DNA of 64,000 nt from Candidatus Baltobacteraceae bacterium (GTDB taxonomy: Bacteria; Vulcanimicrobiota; Vulcanimicrobiia; Vulcanimicrobiales; Vulcanimicrobiaceae), in the NCBI GenBank assembly GCA_035502855.1, contig DATJTX010000031.1, positions 216,143 to 280,142 on the forward strand, in the 5' to 3' direction. Under the pieces are notes generated by a model, which was not told the DNA's origin, made no database searches, and saw nothing but the letters and a program-made list of their open reading frames with translations. Each line of letters starts with the position of its first letter. Within the stretch, counting starts at the first letter, position 1. A program made the position numbers and the translations under genes. Of this stretch, positions 16,804-26,179 are shown one piece after another.

Positions 16804-18745
16804 CGCGTGTGCGATCTTCGTGCTGCTCGCAACGACCGTCGTCCGTGCCGACACGGTTAGCTACGCATTCGAACGATCGTCGATAACCTTCACCCACATC
16901 ACCCATACTGGAGGCGCAACCGCGATCGGCATCGACGATCCGGCGCTGCGCTCGCTGCTCAAAGCGCTCGGCGCCGCGCTGACCTGGCGCGCGGGAGACC
17001 GCACCGTGCTGATTGCAACGTCCGCGCCCGAGGTGATCAGCTTCGGCGTCGGCGACGACCAGTACAGCATCGGCGCGCTCACCGCGCAGGCCGGCTTTGC
17101 ACCGTATATGAACGGCACCGAAGTCTACCTTCCATTCGACGACCTGATGCGCGCGCTCGGCGTCGCGCCTGCGGGCGGCGTGCTCGAACGGCTCCTCACG
17201 TCGGTCGACGTCGAAGGATATGGTCCGCAGGCGGTGGTGGTCGCGCGCGGCGGCGGAATCTTGCACGGGCGCGCGATCGGCGATACACCCGATCACCTCG
17301 TCTACGAATTCGACGGAGTGGGAACTACGCTCGCGCCCGAACGTACGGTCAACGCGGGCGGCATCCGCGATCTGCAGATTACATCCGAGGGAAGCGTGCG
17401 CGATCCGAAAACCTACCTCTCATTCGATCTCGCACCGAACACGCGGCACGATCCGCCGCAGTCGGGAAGCGGCGAATTCGAGATCGCTTTCGGCGCGAAC
17501 GGCAGCGCTCCGCCGTTGATGGAGCCGCTGCGCGAATCCCTTGCCGTCGCGGGCGCCGCAGCGCTGGCGGTCGTGGCGGAAGCGACGACCGCGCCCGCTC
17601 CGGTAGTGACGGCATCTCCGCTCGCAAATGCGCCCGCGGCGGCGAACGCCACCGTCGACAGCGTCAGCGTGAGCACACTCGCCGACGGCAGCGAAACAGT
17701 GGCGATCGGCGTGACCGGCGATGCATCCTACGAGTGGCATCGTCTGCGCGCGCCGGACGACCGCTTCTGGATCGACATCAAAAACGCACAGCTTGCGGGC
17801 GGCCCGCTGGAACAAGCCGAGGCCAATCCGTTGATCGCGCTGCGCGTGCGCCAGATCGATCCGCAAACGGTTCGCGTTGCGCTCTCGCTCGCCGGCGACA
17901 CGGCGCTCGCGGTTTCACCCTCGGCGAGCGGAATCACGGTGAACGTCGGAACGACGATGGTCGGCGAGAGCGCGCCGCGCGAGGGCACGGGCACGATCGG
18001 CGCGGTGGTCTCCGCCAACGAACCGCAGCCCTCGATCACGCCGGTTCCGGCCGACGAGTACGGCGCGAGCAATTCGGGCGACGACACCAGCTGGAAATTC
18101 GGCCCGCGCGGCTACGTGCCGACCAATCCGAAGCTGATCGTCATCGATCCGGGGCACGGCGGCGACGATCGCGGCTCGGTTCACGGTGATCTTCAAGAAG
18201 CCGTGCTCACCCTCGACATGGCCAAGCGCGTGCAGTCGATTCTGATTGCGCGCGGCTGGCAAGTGAAGATGACGCGCACGACCGATCACGACGTCGACGC
18301 GACGCCGACCAGCACGGCTGAAGCGAAGAAAATGGGATACGACAACGACGCCGCCGACGATTTGCAGGCGCGCGACGACATCGCCAACGAGAGCGGCGCT
18401 CGATTGTTCGTCAGCATCCACTGCAATGCGTACATCAATAGCGGACCGAATGGAACGACGGTCTACTACTACAAACCGATTGATCAGCCGTTGGCTCAGA
18501 TCATGGATCGCGACATCGCAATGGCCGGTCTCGCGAAAGACGACGGCATCGTCAAGGAGCACTTGTACGTAACCGCACATGCCGACATGCCGGCTGTATT
18601 GATCGAGACGGCGTTTCTGACCAATCCGGGCGATTACGCCAAGCTTTCCTCACCCGATTGGCGCGCGCAGATGGCCCAGGCGATCGCCAACGGCATCGAC
18701 CAGTATGCGCGCGAGTACCCGGTCGTCGGCAGCACGCAGCAGTGA
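16775..18745 (+). CDS. N-acetylmuramoyl-L-alanine amidase (Amidase_3, AmiC type)
   Basis: This is a 656-residue exported protein. A signal peptide starts at ATG 16775 (MNRFAARIGSACAIFVLLAT; TTG 16766 is possible). The N-terminal part has two beta-rich AMIN-like regions and Ala/Pro linkers. The catalytic Amidase_3 domain covers about the last 210 residues, with zinc ligands His in IDPGHGGDDRG, Glu in DLQEAVLTL and His in FVSIHCNA, and the catalytic Glu in VLIETAFLTN. It cleaves the peptide stem from glycan in the periplasm. A 4-nt overlap (GTGA) leads into murI. Confidence 0.93.
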   Translation: MNRFAARIGSACAIFVLLATTVVRADTVSYAFERSSITFTHITHTGGATAIGIDDPALRSLLKALGAALTWRAGDRTVLIATSAPEVISFGVGDDQYSIGALTAQAGFAPYMNGTEVYLPFDDLMRALGVAPAGGVLERLLTSVDVEGYGPQAVVVARGGGILHGRAIGDTPDHLVYEFDGVGTTLAPERTVNAGGIRDLQITSEGSVRDPKTYLSFDLAPNTRHDPPQSGSGEFEIAFGANGSAPPLMEPLRESLAVAGAAALAVVAEATTAPAPVVTASPLANAPAAANATVDSVSVSTLADGSETVAIGVTGDASYEWHRLRAPDDRFWIDIKNAQLAGGPLEQAEANPLIALRVRQIDPQTVRVALSLAGDTALAVSPSASGITVNVGTTMVGESAPREGTGTIGAVVSANEPQPSITPVPADEYGASNSGDDTSWKFGPRGYVPTNPKLIVIDPGHGGDDRGSVHGDLQEAVLTLDMAKRVQSILIARGWQVKMTRTTDHDVDATPTSTAEAKKMGYDNDAADDLQARDDIANESGARLFVSIHCNAYINSGPNGTTVYYYKPIDQPLAQIMDRDIAMAGLAKDDGIVKEHLYVTAHADMPAVLIETAFLTNPGDYAKLSSPDWRAQMAQAIANGIDQYAREYPVVGSTQQ

Positions 18746-19521
18746 TCGGCCTGTTCGATTCGGGACTGGGCGGGTTGACCGTCATCCGGCGCGTACGCGA
18801 ACGCCTGCCGGACGTCGACATCCTCTATTTCGCCGATCAAGCGCACGTGCCGTACGGCGGACGCGCGCCGGACGATCTCTTCGCGTTGGTGCAGAGCAAC
18901 CTCGCCTGGCTCGACGAGCGCGGGGTTGAGGCGATCGTCATGGCGTGCAACACTTCCTGCGCGATCGCAGACGTGTACGGATGGCCCTCCACCCGCGCCG
19001 AGGTGTTCGACCTGCTCGACTCGGCGACGATCGCGCTGCAGCGGCGCGCCGCGCGGCGCGTGGGTGTCGTCGCGACCGAGGCGACCGTTCGGTCCGGGGC
19101 GTACGGCCGGCGCATTCGCAACGCCATCCAGCAGAGTGAAGTGTGGGAAGTCGCCGCTCCGCAATTGGTGCCGCTGGTCGAAGCGGGCGAACACGAGAGC
19201 GAGGCAGCGCGCATCGCCGTCGCGCGCGTTTGCGCGGAGCTTCCGCCCGGGCTCGACGCAGTCGTCTACGGCTGCACGCACTACCCGGTGCTCGAGGCGC
19301 ATTTTCGCGCTGCGCTCGGACCGGCCGTTGAATTGGTCGATCCCGCGTTCGTCCAGGCGGCGCGGCTGGCGGAGTTCTTGGCGCTCGACGAAACGCCGGT
19401 CGGCTCCGGAACGACACGTTACGTAACCAGCGGCGATCCCGAGCGCTTTCGCGCCAGCGTCGCCCGCATCATGGAAGAACGCACGCCGGTGATCATGACT
19501 ACCTCGCTCCTGTCATCCTGA
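18742..19521 (+). CDS. murI: Glutamate racemase
   Basis: The 259-residue enzyme makes D-glutamate for peptidoglycan. Both catalytic cysteines are present (MACNTSCA and YGCTHYPVL), as is the N-terminal GLFDSGLGGLTV with its Asp. GTG 18742 overlaps the amidase stop by 4 nt, giving coupled translation in a wall operon. The last residues (TTSLLSS) and the TGA lie inside a palindromic repeat unit, so the C-terminus has been trimmed or extended by repeat insertion. Confidence 0.95.
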   Translation: MIGLFDSGLGGLTVIRRVRERLPDVDILYFADQAHVPYGGRAPDDLFALVQSNLAWLDERGVEAIVMACNTSCAIADVYGWPSTRAEVFDLLDSATIALQRRAARRVGVVATEATVRSGAYGRRIRNAIQQSEVWEVAAPQLVPLVEAGEHESEAARIAVARVCAELPPGLDAVVYGCTHYPVLEAHFRAALGPAVELVDPAFVQAARLAEFLALDETPVGSGTTRYVTSGDPERFRASVARIMEERTPVIMTTSLLSS

Positions 19522-19687
19522 GGTGCCGCGCGAAGCGCGGCCTCGAAGGACGAACGAGCCCGCCTCCTCCGTCATCCTGAGACGGCAGTGCCTCCGTCAT
19601 CCTGAGATGCTAGTGCCTCCGTCATCCTGAGACGGCAGTGCCTCCGTCATCCTGAGGTGCCGCGCGAAGCGCGGCCTCGAAGGACGA
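19512..19687. repeat. Left repeat cluster beside the GIY-YIG gene
   Basis: There are two full palindromic units (19512-19552 and 19646-19687; core GCCGCGC-GAA-GCGCGGC) in plus orientation. Between them, the left flank GTCATCCTGAG recurs at 19571, 19596, 19621 and 19646, an exact 25-bp period with CGGCAGTGCCTCC-like spacers. Both units end with CCTCGAAGGACGA. Confidence 0.9.
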
Positions 19688-19743
19688 GAAGGACGAGAGC
19701 GACGGCGCTAGCGGACGGCAGTGCGCGCAGCAGAAGACGACGT

Positions 19744-20118
19744 ATGAAGCGGTTTTACGTTTACATGCTACAGTGTGCCGACGATTCATTCTACGTCGGG
19801 ATCACCAGCAAACTGGAGGAGCGTCTCGGGCAGCACGATTACGGCTGGGACGAACGCTGCTATACGTTCAAACGGCGGCCGTTACGCTGCGTCCACATTT
19901 CGGAATTTGCAACGTTTGACGACGCCGTCGCGTGGGAGAAGCATCTCAAGGGTTGGAGCCGCGCGAAAAAGCGCGCATTGGTAAATGGCGACTGGGGAGA
20001 AGTGCGGCGACTTGCAAAGCGTCCTTCTCGTTCCTTCTCGTCCTTCTCGTCCTTCGAGGCTCGGTCGCTGTGCGACCGAGCACCTCAGGATGACGGAAGC
20101 GAACGCACCTCAGGATGA
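19744..20118 (+). CDS. GIY-YIG nuclease, single domain
   Basis: The 124-residue protein starts at ATG 19744. Residues 1-80 form the GIY-YIG domain: FYVYMLQCADDSFYVGITS carries the YVY and YVG elements, with the catalytic Arg in LEERLGQH, Tyr and the Glu in AVAWEKHLKGWSR. The family (YhbQ/UPF0213 type) cuts DNA. The final 30 residues (from about RPSRSFSSFSSFEARS) are simply a translation of the right-hand repeat cluster. The gene lies between repeat clusters of opposite orientation. Confidence 0.92.
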   Translation: MKRFYVYMLQCADDSFYVGITSKLEERLGQHDYGWDERCYTFKRRPLRCVHISEFATFDDAVAWEKHLKGWSRAKKRALVNGDWGEVRRLAKRPSRSFSSFSSFEARSLCDRAPQDDGSERTSG

Positions 20119-20175
20119 CGGAGGCGAATGCACCTCAGCCCTTCGAGGCTCGCTTCGCTCGCACCTCAGGATGAC
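20050..20175. repeat. Right repeat cluster beside the GIY-YIG gene
   Basis: There are two full units in minus orientation (20050-20095, core CTCGGTCGC-ACA-GCGACCGAG on the other strand; 20139-20175, core GCGAGCGAAGCGAGC) and partial units ending CACCTCAGGATGACG near 20106 and CACCTCAG near 20130. The orientation is opposite to the left cluster, so the enclosed gene has repeat-based inverted ends. The first 70 nt are translated as the C-terminus of the nuclease. Confidence 0.9.
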
Positions 20176-20177
20176 GC

Positions 20178-22817
20178 CTAGCTAAACAGGGCGCGGCGCT
20201 GGCGTTCGAGTTCGACCGTCGAGGTCGCCGCGGAGCGGCTATCCTGGACGTGCGATTCGACCAATGCGGCCATCTGTGAGTAATCGCCGTACATCGCGTA
20301 GGCGCGGCGGGCTTCGTCGTTGGCCGCGTCTTCGGCCTGTTCGAGCGTAAACTGAGCCGAGCTGGCAAATTGCTCGATGCGCCCGAAGGCTTCTTGCGCC
20401 ATGCGCGCCTGGCGCGCGCTGTGTTCGGCTTTGGCGACGCCGTTTTCGATTGCGACGCCGGCAGCCTTGCCGCGCGATTCCAGATCGCTGAGCACCTTGC
20501 GAATGTCGAGCGTCGAGGCTTTGGTCTTGTCGGCCAAGCCTCGCACCTCGCCGGCGACGACGTTGAAGCCCTTGCCGTGATCGCCGGCGCGGGCGGCTTC
20601 GATCGCCGCGTTGAGCGCGAGTAGATTCGTCTTGTCGGAAACCGAGCGAACGAGGTTGATGATGTTGAAGATCTGGTGCATCGACTTTGCGAATTGATCG
20701 AGCGCGCTGCGGCTCTGGACTGCCATCGCGGAGAGCACGTTGATCGTTTCGATCAACTCGCCGACCGTGTCGCGCATGATGCGCACCTGCGGTGCGACCT
20801 GCTCGAACCGCTCACCGAGCGCCTGAAAATCTTTGCCGAGCTGCTCGTTCGAGGAGCTCAGCCCCATCGATTCTTGCGAGAGCTGGTTGAGGCTGGCGAT
20901 CTGCGAGCGTGATTGCGTCCTGATCGTGTCGCCGGTCGCGCGCACCGAGTTGACGGAGCGGTCGATCGACTCGACGATGTCGTTGAGGGTGAAGCCGTGC
21001 GTCGGCCCGCCGGCAAGATTGATGCGCGGCCGCCAGCTCTCCAAATTGCGGTTGAGCAGCAGGCGGAAGACGTCGGTGGGGAAGAGCGGCTCCATTCGTT
21101 CCCACACGAACCGGGCGGCCTTGACGAAATCTTCCCGTTCGTCCGGCGCGAGTTCGTGGACTTCGAGATTCTTGCGCAGCTCGGCGAGCGCGTGCGCCTC
21201 GTCTTCGGTCGCGATGCGCCGGTGATACTCGGTCGCCTCTTTGAAGGCGAGTTCGATGATCGCGCGATCCTCCTCGGACAGCGAGCGCCAGCGCTCGACG
21301 TTGCCGAGCACGATCTGCGTGTTGTAGGTGTGCGCGGTCAGCGACAGGTAGCGCTGGAATTCGTTGAGCCGCGCGCCCAGCGTGTTTGCGAGCGGGTTCT
21401 CCTGCGCGTCCACCTCGTGATTCTGAAGCGAACGGTAGAGATCTTGGAATGGAATCACCTTTGGTGAAGCCCCGAGCGCGTGCATCAGCGCGAGGTAGAC
21501 CACGGAGTCTTGGATGCGCACCCGCATCTTGCGCATGTCGGCCGGACGCCGGATCGGATGCAAGTTGTTGGTGAAGTGTCGCATCCCGTTTTCGAAATAC
21601 GCCAGGCCGTGCAAACCGAACGATTCGAACGAGGTCAGGATATGCCGGCCGAGATGGCTGTCGAGCAGCCGGTAGGCCGCGTCGCGGTCGGCGAACACGA
21701 ACGGAAGATCGAGCAGTTGCGCGAGCGGCAGCAGCGCGCCTGCAACGTAGGTGGTGACGCTCACCATGTCAAGCTCGCCCGAGCGAACGCGCAGCATCGC
21801 TTCCATTTCACTGCCGCCGGCGAACGGAATCTCGAGCTCGAACGTGAGCCGCCCGCTCGAAAGCTCGAGCGTGCGCTTCGCGACGTATTCCCACGCGCGC
21901 GACGGCGGATAGCCGAGCGGAAGCAGCGTCGCGACTTTGATCGTGGTGTGATCGGCCTTCGGCGCCGTGCGCGAGCGCGAGATGTATTCGATCTCCGCGC
22001 CGTAGTAGGCCAGGCGCTGCGTTGCAAAGGCGGATTCGAGCGCTTCGCGACCCTGCGCGGCCGCGACGTTCGCCAGTCCGTCGGTGGCCTTGCGCATCGC
22101 CTCCGCCGCCAGGCTGTGATTGCGTCCGCTGACCACCGCCCGATCGATGGTCACGGACAGGTCGGCGGCAAGTTCGGCGATCTCGGCCAGCGACGTGCGT
22201 GCGACTTCAGCGAGCGGCGCCGATTCGGCGGAGCGTTCGGCGTTGGCGCGGACGGAGCGAATCGTTGCCTCGGCTTCGCGCTGGATCTCCAGCACGAGGG
22301 TCTTGATCGCCGAAGTCGATTCGTTGGTCGTCTTTGCCAACCGTCCGACCTCGCCGGCGACGACGGCGAATCCCAATCCATGCGTTCCGGCGCGCGCGGC
22401 CTCGATTGCGGCGTTGAGCGCGAGCAGCTGCGTTTCGTCGCTGACGTCTTCGACGAACTCGGTCATGCGCCCGATCTCGCTCATGAGCCGGCCGAAGTTG
22501 TCCATCGCGGTAGCGGTGTCGGCCGAAAGCTCCGCGAGCTGCTGCACCGAGGTGAGTAAATTCTCGACGACTTCGAACGAGTTGCCCAAGTCGGAGGCGG
22601 CGGCTCGCGCCGAAGCTTGCGCGGTTTGCAGGCGCTCGGCGGTCTCACGCGAGGCAGCGGCAAGGGTGCCGGCGGTATCGGAAAGCGCGACCATGAGCGT
22701 GGTCTGTTCCTGCGCGGTCGCCGCGATCGCTTCGGAGGCGCGCCGAACGTCCTCGACCGCCTTGGAGACGCTCGCATTGAATCGGTCGAAGAGCGCGTCC
22801 TCGCGTTCGGAGATCAT
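20178..22817 (-). CDS. Soluble chemoreceptor with central TRAP-type (DctP) solute-binding domain between two MCP signalling domains
   Basis: This protein has 879 residues with no signal peptide and no membrane helix. Residues 1-270 form an MCP signalling hairpin with the tip [20 protein letters not shown] (about 124-143). Residues 292-590 are a DctP/TAXI-like TRAP solute-binding domain ([32 protein letters not shown], the ligand-site Arg in [21 protein letters not shown]). Residues 610-860 are a second MCP hairpin ([20 protein letters not shown], about 725-744). Such binding domains normally work in the periplasm; here one would sense a carboxylate-type ligand in the cytoplasm and signal to CheA through CheW. 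The start overlaps the stop of the preceding fragment by 4 nt. No frameshift is seen. Confidence 0.9.
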   Translation of the reverse strand: MISEREDALFDRFNASVSKAVEDVRRASEAIAATAQEQTTLMVALSDTAGTLAAASRETAERLQTAQASARAAASDLGNSFEVVENLLTSVQQLAELSADTATAMDNFGRLMSEIGRMTEFVEDVSDETQLLALNAAIEAARAGTHGLGFAVVAGEVGRLAKTTNESTSAIKTLVLEIQREAEATIRSVRANAERSAESAPLAEVARTSLAEIAELAADLSVTIDRAVVSGRNHSLAAEAMRKATDGLANVAAAQGREALESAFATQRLAYYGAEIEYISRSRTAPKADHTTIKVATLLPLGYPPSRAWEYVAKRTLELSSGRLTFELEIPFAGGSEMEAMLRVRSGELDMVSVTTYVAGALLPLAQLLDLPFVFADRDAAYRLLDSHLGRHILTSFESFGLHGLAYFENGMRHFTNNLHPIRRPADMRKMRVRIQDSVVYLALMHALGASPKVIPFQDLYRSLQNHEVDAQENPLANTLGARLNEFQRYLSLTAHTYNTQIVLGNVERWRSLSEEDRAIIELAFKEATEYHRRIATEDEAHALAELRKNLEVHELAPDEREDFVKAARFVWERMEPLFPTDVFRLLLNRNLESWRPRINLAGGPTHGFTLNDIVESIDRSVNSVRATGDTIRTQSRSQIASLNQLSQESMGLSSSNEQLGKDFQALGERFEQVAPQVRIMRDTVGELIETINVLSAMAVQSRSALDQFAKSMHQIFNIINLVRSVSDKTNLLALNAAIEAARAGDHGKGFNVVAGEVRGLADKTKASTLDIRKVLSDLESRGKAAGVAIENGVAKAEHSARQARMAQEAFGRIEQFASSAQFTLEQAEDAANDEARRAYAMYGDYSQMAALVESHVQDSRSAATSTVELERQRRALFS

Positions 22818-23038
22818 GATTTCGAGCTATTCGACGGACCGAGGAACCACCCATACGCCGCGTAGCCACGATAATGCGGTTGCGGACCGAAGCTGCGCCC
22901 CACCGAAAAGAGCAGCGCGTGGATTTCACCCAGGGAGTGGATGTAGCCCAAACCGACATCCGACTGCTGATAGTCATCGTGTGGGGTGGTTCGGGTCAAC
23001 TCCATGCCAATAGTATCGTCCGCGGCTAGCGGATACAT
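22814..23038 (-). pseudogene. C-terminal fragment of an outer-membrane-like protein
   Basis: The fragment encodes 74 residues with alternating strand patterns ending in aromatic residues (SDVGLGYIHSLGEIHALLFSVGRSF, RGYAAYGWFLGP), like the last strands of an outer-membrane barrel or alginate/transporter-type protein. Upstream (23041-23170) the frame is broken and no N-terminal part is found. It is probably a truncated gene, although its ATGA overlap with the chemoreceptor gene means it could still be translated. Confidence 0.45.
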
Positions 23039-23174
23039 AGCCGCTAGGCCGGCCTGCCAATCGCCCGGGCCGGTCGCATCGCGTCCGACGCCGGGCTACG
23101 CCGGTCGCGAAGGTCACCTACGGATAGAGGGAGACCTGCGGCGCGTGCGCGCCCTCCGCTGCGCGCGTTCGGGC

Positions 23175-23819
23175 TCAGATCGCGACCGGCGCGCCGACGT
23201 GAAAGAGATGGAAGAAGAGCGCAGTCGAGAGCGTCGCCAAGACGGCGCCGGCAAGGACTTGCAGCAGCGTATGCGCTTTGAGATAGACGCGCGCCCAGCA
23301 CACCATCGGAATCAGGACGAGAAACGGTAGCGTCTGGCTGCCGTAGAGCAGCGTGAGGGCAACCAGCGGGGCGGTGATGCCGATCGCGTGCGTGCTGATT
23401 TTCCAATACCGCGTGATGTACTGCACGATCAGGGTCGAGAGGGTATAGGCCGCCATCGCCGCGATCATCAGGCGCGGCGCATGAATGACCCACATCACCA
23501 CCGTGCCGGCAAGATAGAACACGACGAAAGCGCTGAAGACCGCCTCGCGTTCGTGCCGCACCGACATGTCAAGATCCGAGATGCGATCGCTTCCGTAGAG
23601 CCAGAAGACGTACATCATCGGCCCGATCGAGGTGAAGAACGTAGAGATGAAGAGCAGCCACCAGAAGTCCAGCTCGTTGCGCGCGCTCGCATGGGCAAGG
23701 ATTACGAAGAGGGCCAGCGCGGTAAGAAATGGATTGAAGATCGTCGAGAGGATGCGCGCGAGGTCGCGCCAGGCCCGCCGATTCTTGATCGGAACGATCT
23801 CTTGGAGCGGATCGTGCAT
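23175..23819 (-). CDS. PAP2 superfamily membrane phosphatase-like protein
   Basis: The 214-residue protein has five to six membrane helices. The C-terminal half has PAP2-like elements (YWKISTHAIGITAPL with the catalytic-type His, then WARVYLKAHTLLQVLAGAVLA with Arg and His). The canonical KxxxxxxRP motif is reduced, so the activity (lipid or undecaprenyl phosphate dephosphorylation) is less certain. It is divergent from dxs with a 68-nt gap. Confidence 0.8.
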   Translation of the reverse strand: MHDPLQEIVPIKNRRAWRDLARILSTIFNPFLTALALFVILAHASARNELDFWWLLFISTFFTSIGPMMYVFWLYGSDRISDLDMSVRHEREAVFSAFVVFYLAGTVVMWVIHAPRLMIAAMAAYTLSTLIVQYITRYWKISTHAIGITAPLVALTLLYGSQTLPFLVLIPMVCWARVYLKAHTLLQVLAGAVLATLSTALFFHLFHVGAPVAI

Positions 23820-23887
23820 TGGCCCGGTAGATTAGCCCCCTTGGCCGGAATCCCCTCAACCCTCGGCGAACCATCGCCGCTCACATT

Positions 23888-25798
23888 ATGATCATTGAAC
23901 GAATCGAGTCCCCGGCCGGCGTCAAAGCCCTTTCCCGCGATGAGTTGGACGTGCTCGCTCGTGAAATCCGCGACATGCTCGTCGTTACGTGCTCGCGCAA
24001 CGGCGGCCATCTGGCGCCGAATTTGGGCGTCGTCGAATTGACCATCGCGCTTCACCGCGTTCTCGACCTGCCGACCGACAAACTGGTTTGGGACGTTTCA
24101 CACCAGGCCTACGTCCACAAGATCCTCAGCGGCCGCCGCGACCGGTTCCACACCCTGCGCAAGGGCGGCGGCATCTCCGGCTTTGCGATGCGCAGCGAGT
24201 CGGCATACGATCAATTCGGCGCGGGTCACGCCTCGACGTCGGTCTCGGCCGCCTACGGAATGGCGGTCGCGCGCGATCTCTCCGGCGGCGGCGAAACGAT
24301 CGTCGCGGTGCTGGGCGACGGCGCGCTGACCGGCGGGCTCGCGTACGAAGCGCTCAACAACGCCGGCCAGCTCCATTCGAATTTCATCGTCATTCTCAAC
24401 GACAACGAGATGTCGATCGCGCCGAACGTGGGATCGATCGCCTCGTATCTTTCGATGCTGCGCAGCAAGCCGTTTGCCAATTTCGTGCGCGAACGCGCCA
24501 AAGACGTGTTCGGACACATCCCGTTCGGCGGGGCCGCGCGCAAAGCGTTCGCCAGTGCGGAGATGGGGGCGATGCGCTTCGTCGCGCCCTCCGAGAAGGC
24601 CGCGGTCATCTTCGAAGAGCTGGGCTTTCGCTACATGGGCCCGTTTGACGGGCACAACGTCGATACGATGATTGCGGCGCTGGAGACGGCCAAGAGCGTC
24701 GACCGCCCGGTGCTGCTGCACGTACGCACGGTCAAAGGCAAGGGCTACGAGCCGGCCGAGAAGGATTCGCGGACCTTTCACGGCGTCTCGAGCGCGTTCG
24801 ACGTCGAAAACGGAAAACTCGAAGTCAAGCCCGACGCTCGGCCAACCTTCTCCGACGTCTTTGCCGGCGCGCTGATCGAACTTGCGCAGTCGTATCCCAA
24901 GCTGATCGCGATCACCGCCGCCATGCCCGACGGAACGAAGCTCTCCAAATTCGCCAAGCAATTTCCGGAGCGTTTCTTCGACGTCGGCATCGCCGAGGCG
25001 CACGCCGTTTGCATGGCGGCCGGCGCATCGACCAGCGGTCTGCAGCCGGTGTGTGCGATCTACTCGACCTTTCTGCAACGCGCCTACGATCAGGTCGTGC
25101 ATGACGTGTGCGTGCAGAATCTGCCGGTCGTCTTCTGCCTCGATCGCGCCGGCTTCGTCGGCGACGACGGTCCCACGCACATGGGGCTCTACGACGTCGC
25201 CTATCTGCGCACGCTTCCCAACATGACGGTAATGGCGCCGCGCAACGAAGACGAGCTTGCGCCGATGCTGGCGCACGCGCTTACACGTAGCGGCCCGGCG
25301 GCGATCCGTTATCCGCGCGGTTCGACCAGCGGACGCCACCGCGATCCGGTCGCGCCGATCGAGCACGGCCGCGCCGAGGTGTTGCGCCGCGGCACCGGCG
25401 TCGCGGTCCTCGCCCTCGGGAATACGGTCGAGGTAGCGCTCGATGCGTACGGGCTGTTGGCGAGCGGAGAATTCGGCCGCTCCGACCGGCTGCCGACCGT
25501 CGTCAACGCGCGGTTCGCCAAACCGATCGACGGCGAGCTGCTGGCGGAACTGGCCGCCGATCACGACACGTTCCTTACGCTGGAAGAGCACTCGCTCGCA
25601 GGCGGCTTCGGATCGGCGGTCGTAGAGAATGTGTCGGATTCGGGCCTTGCGGTTCGGGTGCAGCGCGTCGGCGTTACCGACGTTCTGGTTGCGCACGATT
25701 CCCAGCCCAGCCAACGCGCGCTCTTCGGGCTATCCGCGCAAGCGATCGCGGAGCGCCTTGCGCGCGCGCTCGACCCGCATCAGGAGATACATCGTTGA
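23888..25798 (+). CDS. dxs: 1-deoxy-D-xylulose-5-phosphate synthase
   Basis: The 636-residue thiamine diphosphate enzyme makes the first intermediate of the MEP isoprenoid pathway. Clear motifs are HLAPNLGVVELT, WDVSHQAYVHKIL, the diphosphate-binding GDGALTGGLAYEALN with a following N, and DRAGFVGDDGPTHMG. ATG 23888 is standard. A TTG overlapping its TGA starts secG. It would supply isoprenoid precursors for the hopanoid operon 20 kb away, which also holds an IPP isomerase gene. Confidence 0.98.
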   Translation: MIIERIESPAGVKALSRDELDVLAREIRDMLVVTCSRNGGHLAPNLGVVELTIALHRVLDLPTDKLVWDVSHQAYVHKILSGRRDRFHTLRKGGGISGFAMRSESAYDQFGAGHASTSVSAAYGMAVARDLSGGGETIVAVLGDGALTGGLAYEALNNAGQLHSNFIVILNDNEMSIAPNVGSIASYLSMLRSKPFANFVRERAKDVFGHIPFGGAARKAFASAEMGAMRFVAPSEKAAVIFEELGFRYMGPFDGHNVDTMIAALETAKSVDRPVLLHVRTVKGKGYEPAEKDSRTFHGVSSAFDVENGKLEVKPDARPTFSDVFAGALIELAQSYPKLIAITAAMPDGTKLSKFAKQFPERFFDVGIAEAHAVCMAAGASTSGLQPVCAIYSTFLQRAYDQVVHDVCVQNLPVVFCLDRAGFVGDDGPTHMGLYDVAYLRTLPNMTVMAPRNEDELAPMLAHALTRSGPAAIRYPRGSTSGRHRDPVAPIEHGRAEVLRRGTGVAVLALGNTVEVALDAYGLLASGEFGRSDRLPTVVNARFAKPIDGELLAELAADHDTFLTLEEHSLAGGFGSAVVENVSDSGLAVRVQRVGVTDVLVAHDSQPSQRALFGLSAQAIAERLARALDPHQEIHR

Positions 25799-26166
25799 CC
25801 CTTTTACTCGCCGCAGCCGCAAAGGCCGCGACCGCTGCCGCCAAGGGCGCGCCCCTCAAAGTGCTGCCGCCCGTTCAAAACCTCGTCGTTCCGCCGGCCG
25901 CGACGCAGCCGCAGACCGTCTTTCAGGAACATTTCGGATGGCTCACCCACGGCATCGCCGGAATCTTCATTGTCGCGGCGATCGCGTTGATCGTGCTGCT
26001 TGCGGTTCAGACGACCAAACAAGAGGGTCTCTCGGGAACGATCGGCGGACGGGTCGAGTCGGCGTACTCGCGGATGGGCGGTGAGGAACAGCTCAAGCGG
26101 CTGACCGGATTTACCGCCGTCGTCTTCGTGCTCACGGGATTCATCCTGTCATTAACGGGGATCTAA
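25795..26166 (+). CDS. secG: Preprotein translocase subunit SecG
   Basis: The 123-residue protein has two membrane helices (LTHGIAGIFIVAAIALIVLLAV and FTAVVFVLTGFILSLTGI) and the SecG-type loop between (QTTKQEGLSGTIGG). The N-terminus carries an extra Ala-rich and Pro-rich stretch of 45 residues. TTG 25795 overlaps the dxs stop by 4 nt. SecG assists SecYE in export. Confidence 0.88.
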   Translation: MTLLLAAAAKAATAAAKGAPLKVLPPVQNLVVPPAATQPQTVFQEHFGWLTHGIAGIFIVAAIALIVLLAVQTTKQEGLSGTIGGRVESAYSRMGGEEQLKRLTGFTAVVFVLTGFILSLTGI

Positions 26167-26179
26167 CGCGCTGAGCGCA

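Noticed and set aside
19571..19687. CRISPR-like array
   Set aside because: The 25-bp periodic repeats have near-identical spacers and no cas genes, so they are tandem repeat remnants.
21480..22559. 359-codon plus-strand frame
   Set aside because: Antisense to the chemoreceptor gene; composition biased and no domain seen.
24098..25714. 538-codon minus-strand frame
   Set aside because: Antisense to dxs, no family features, high-GC artefact.
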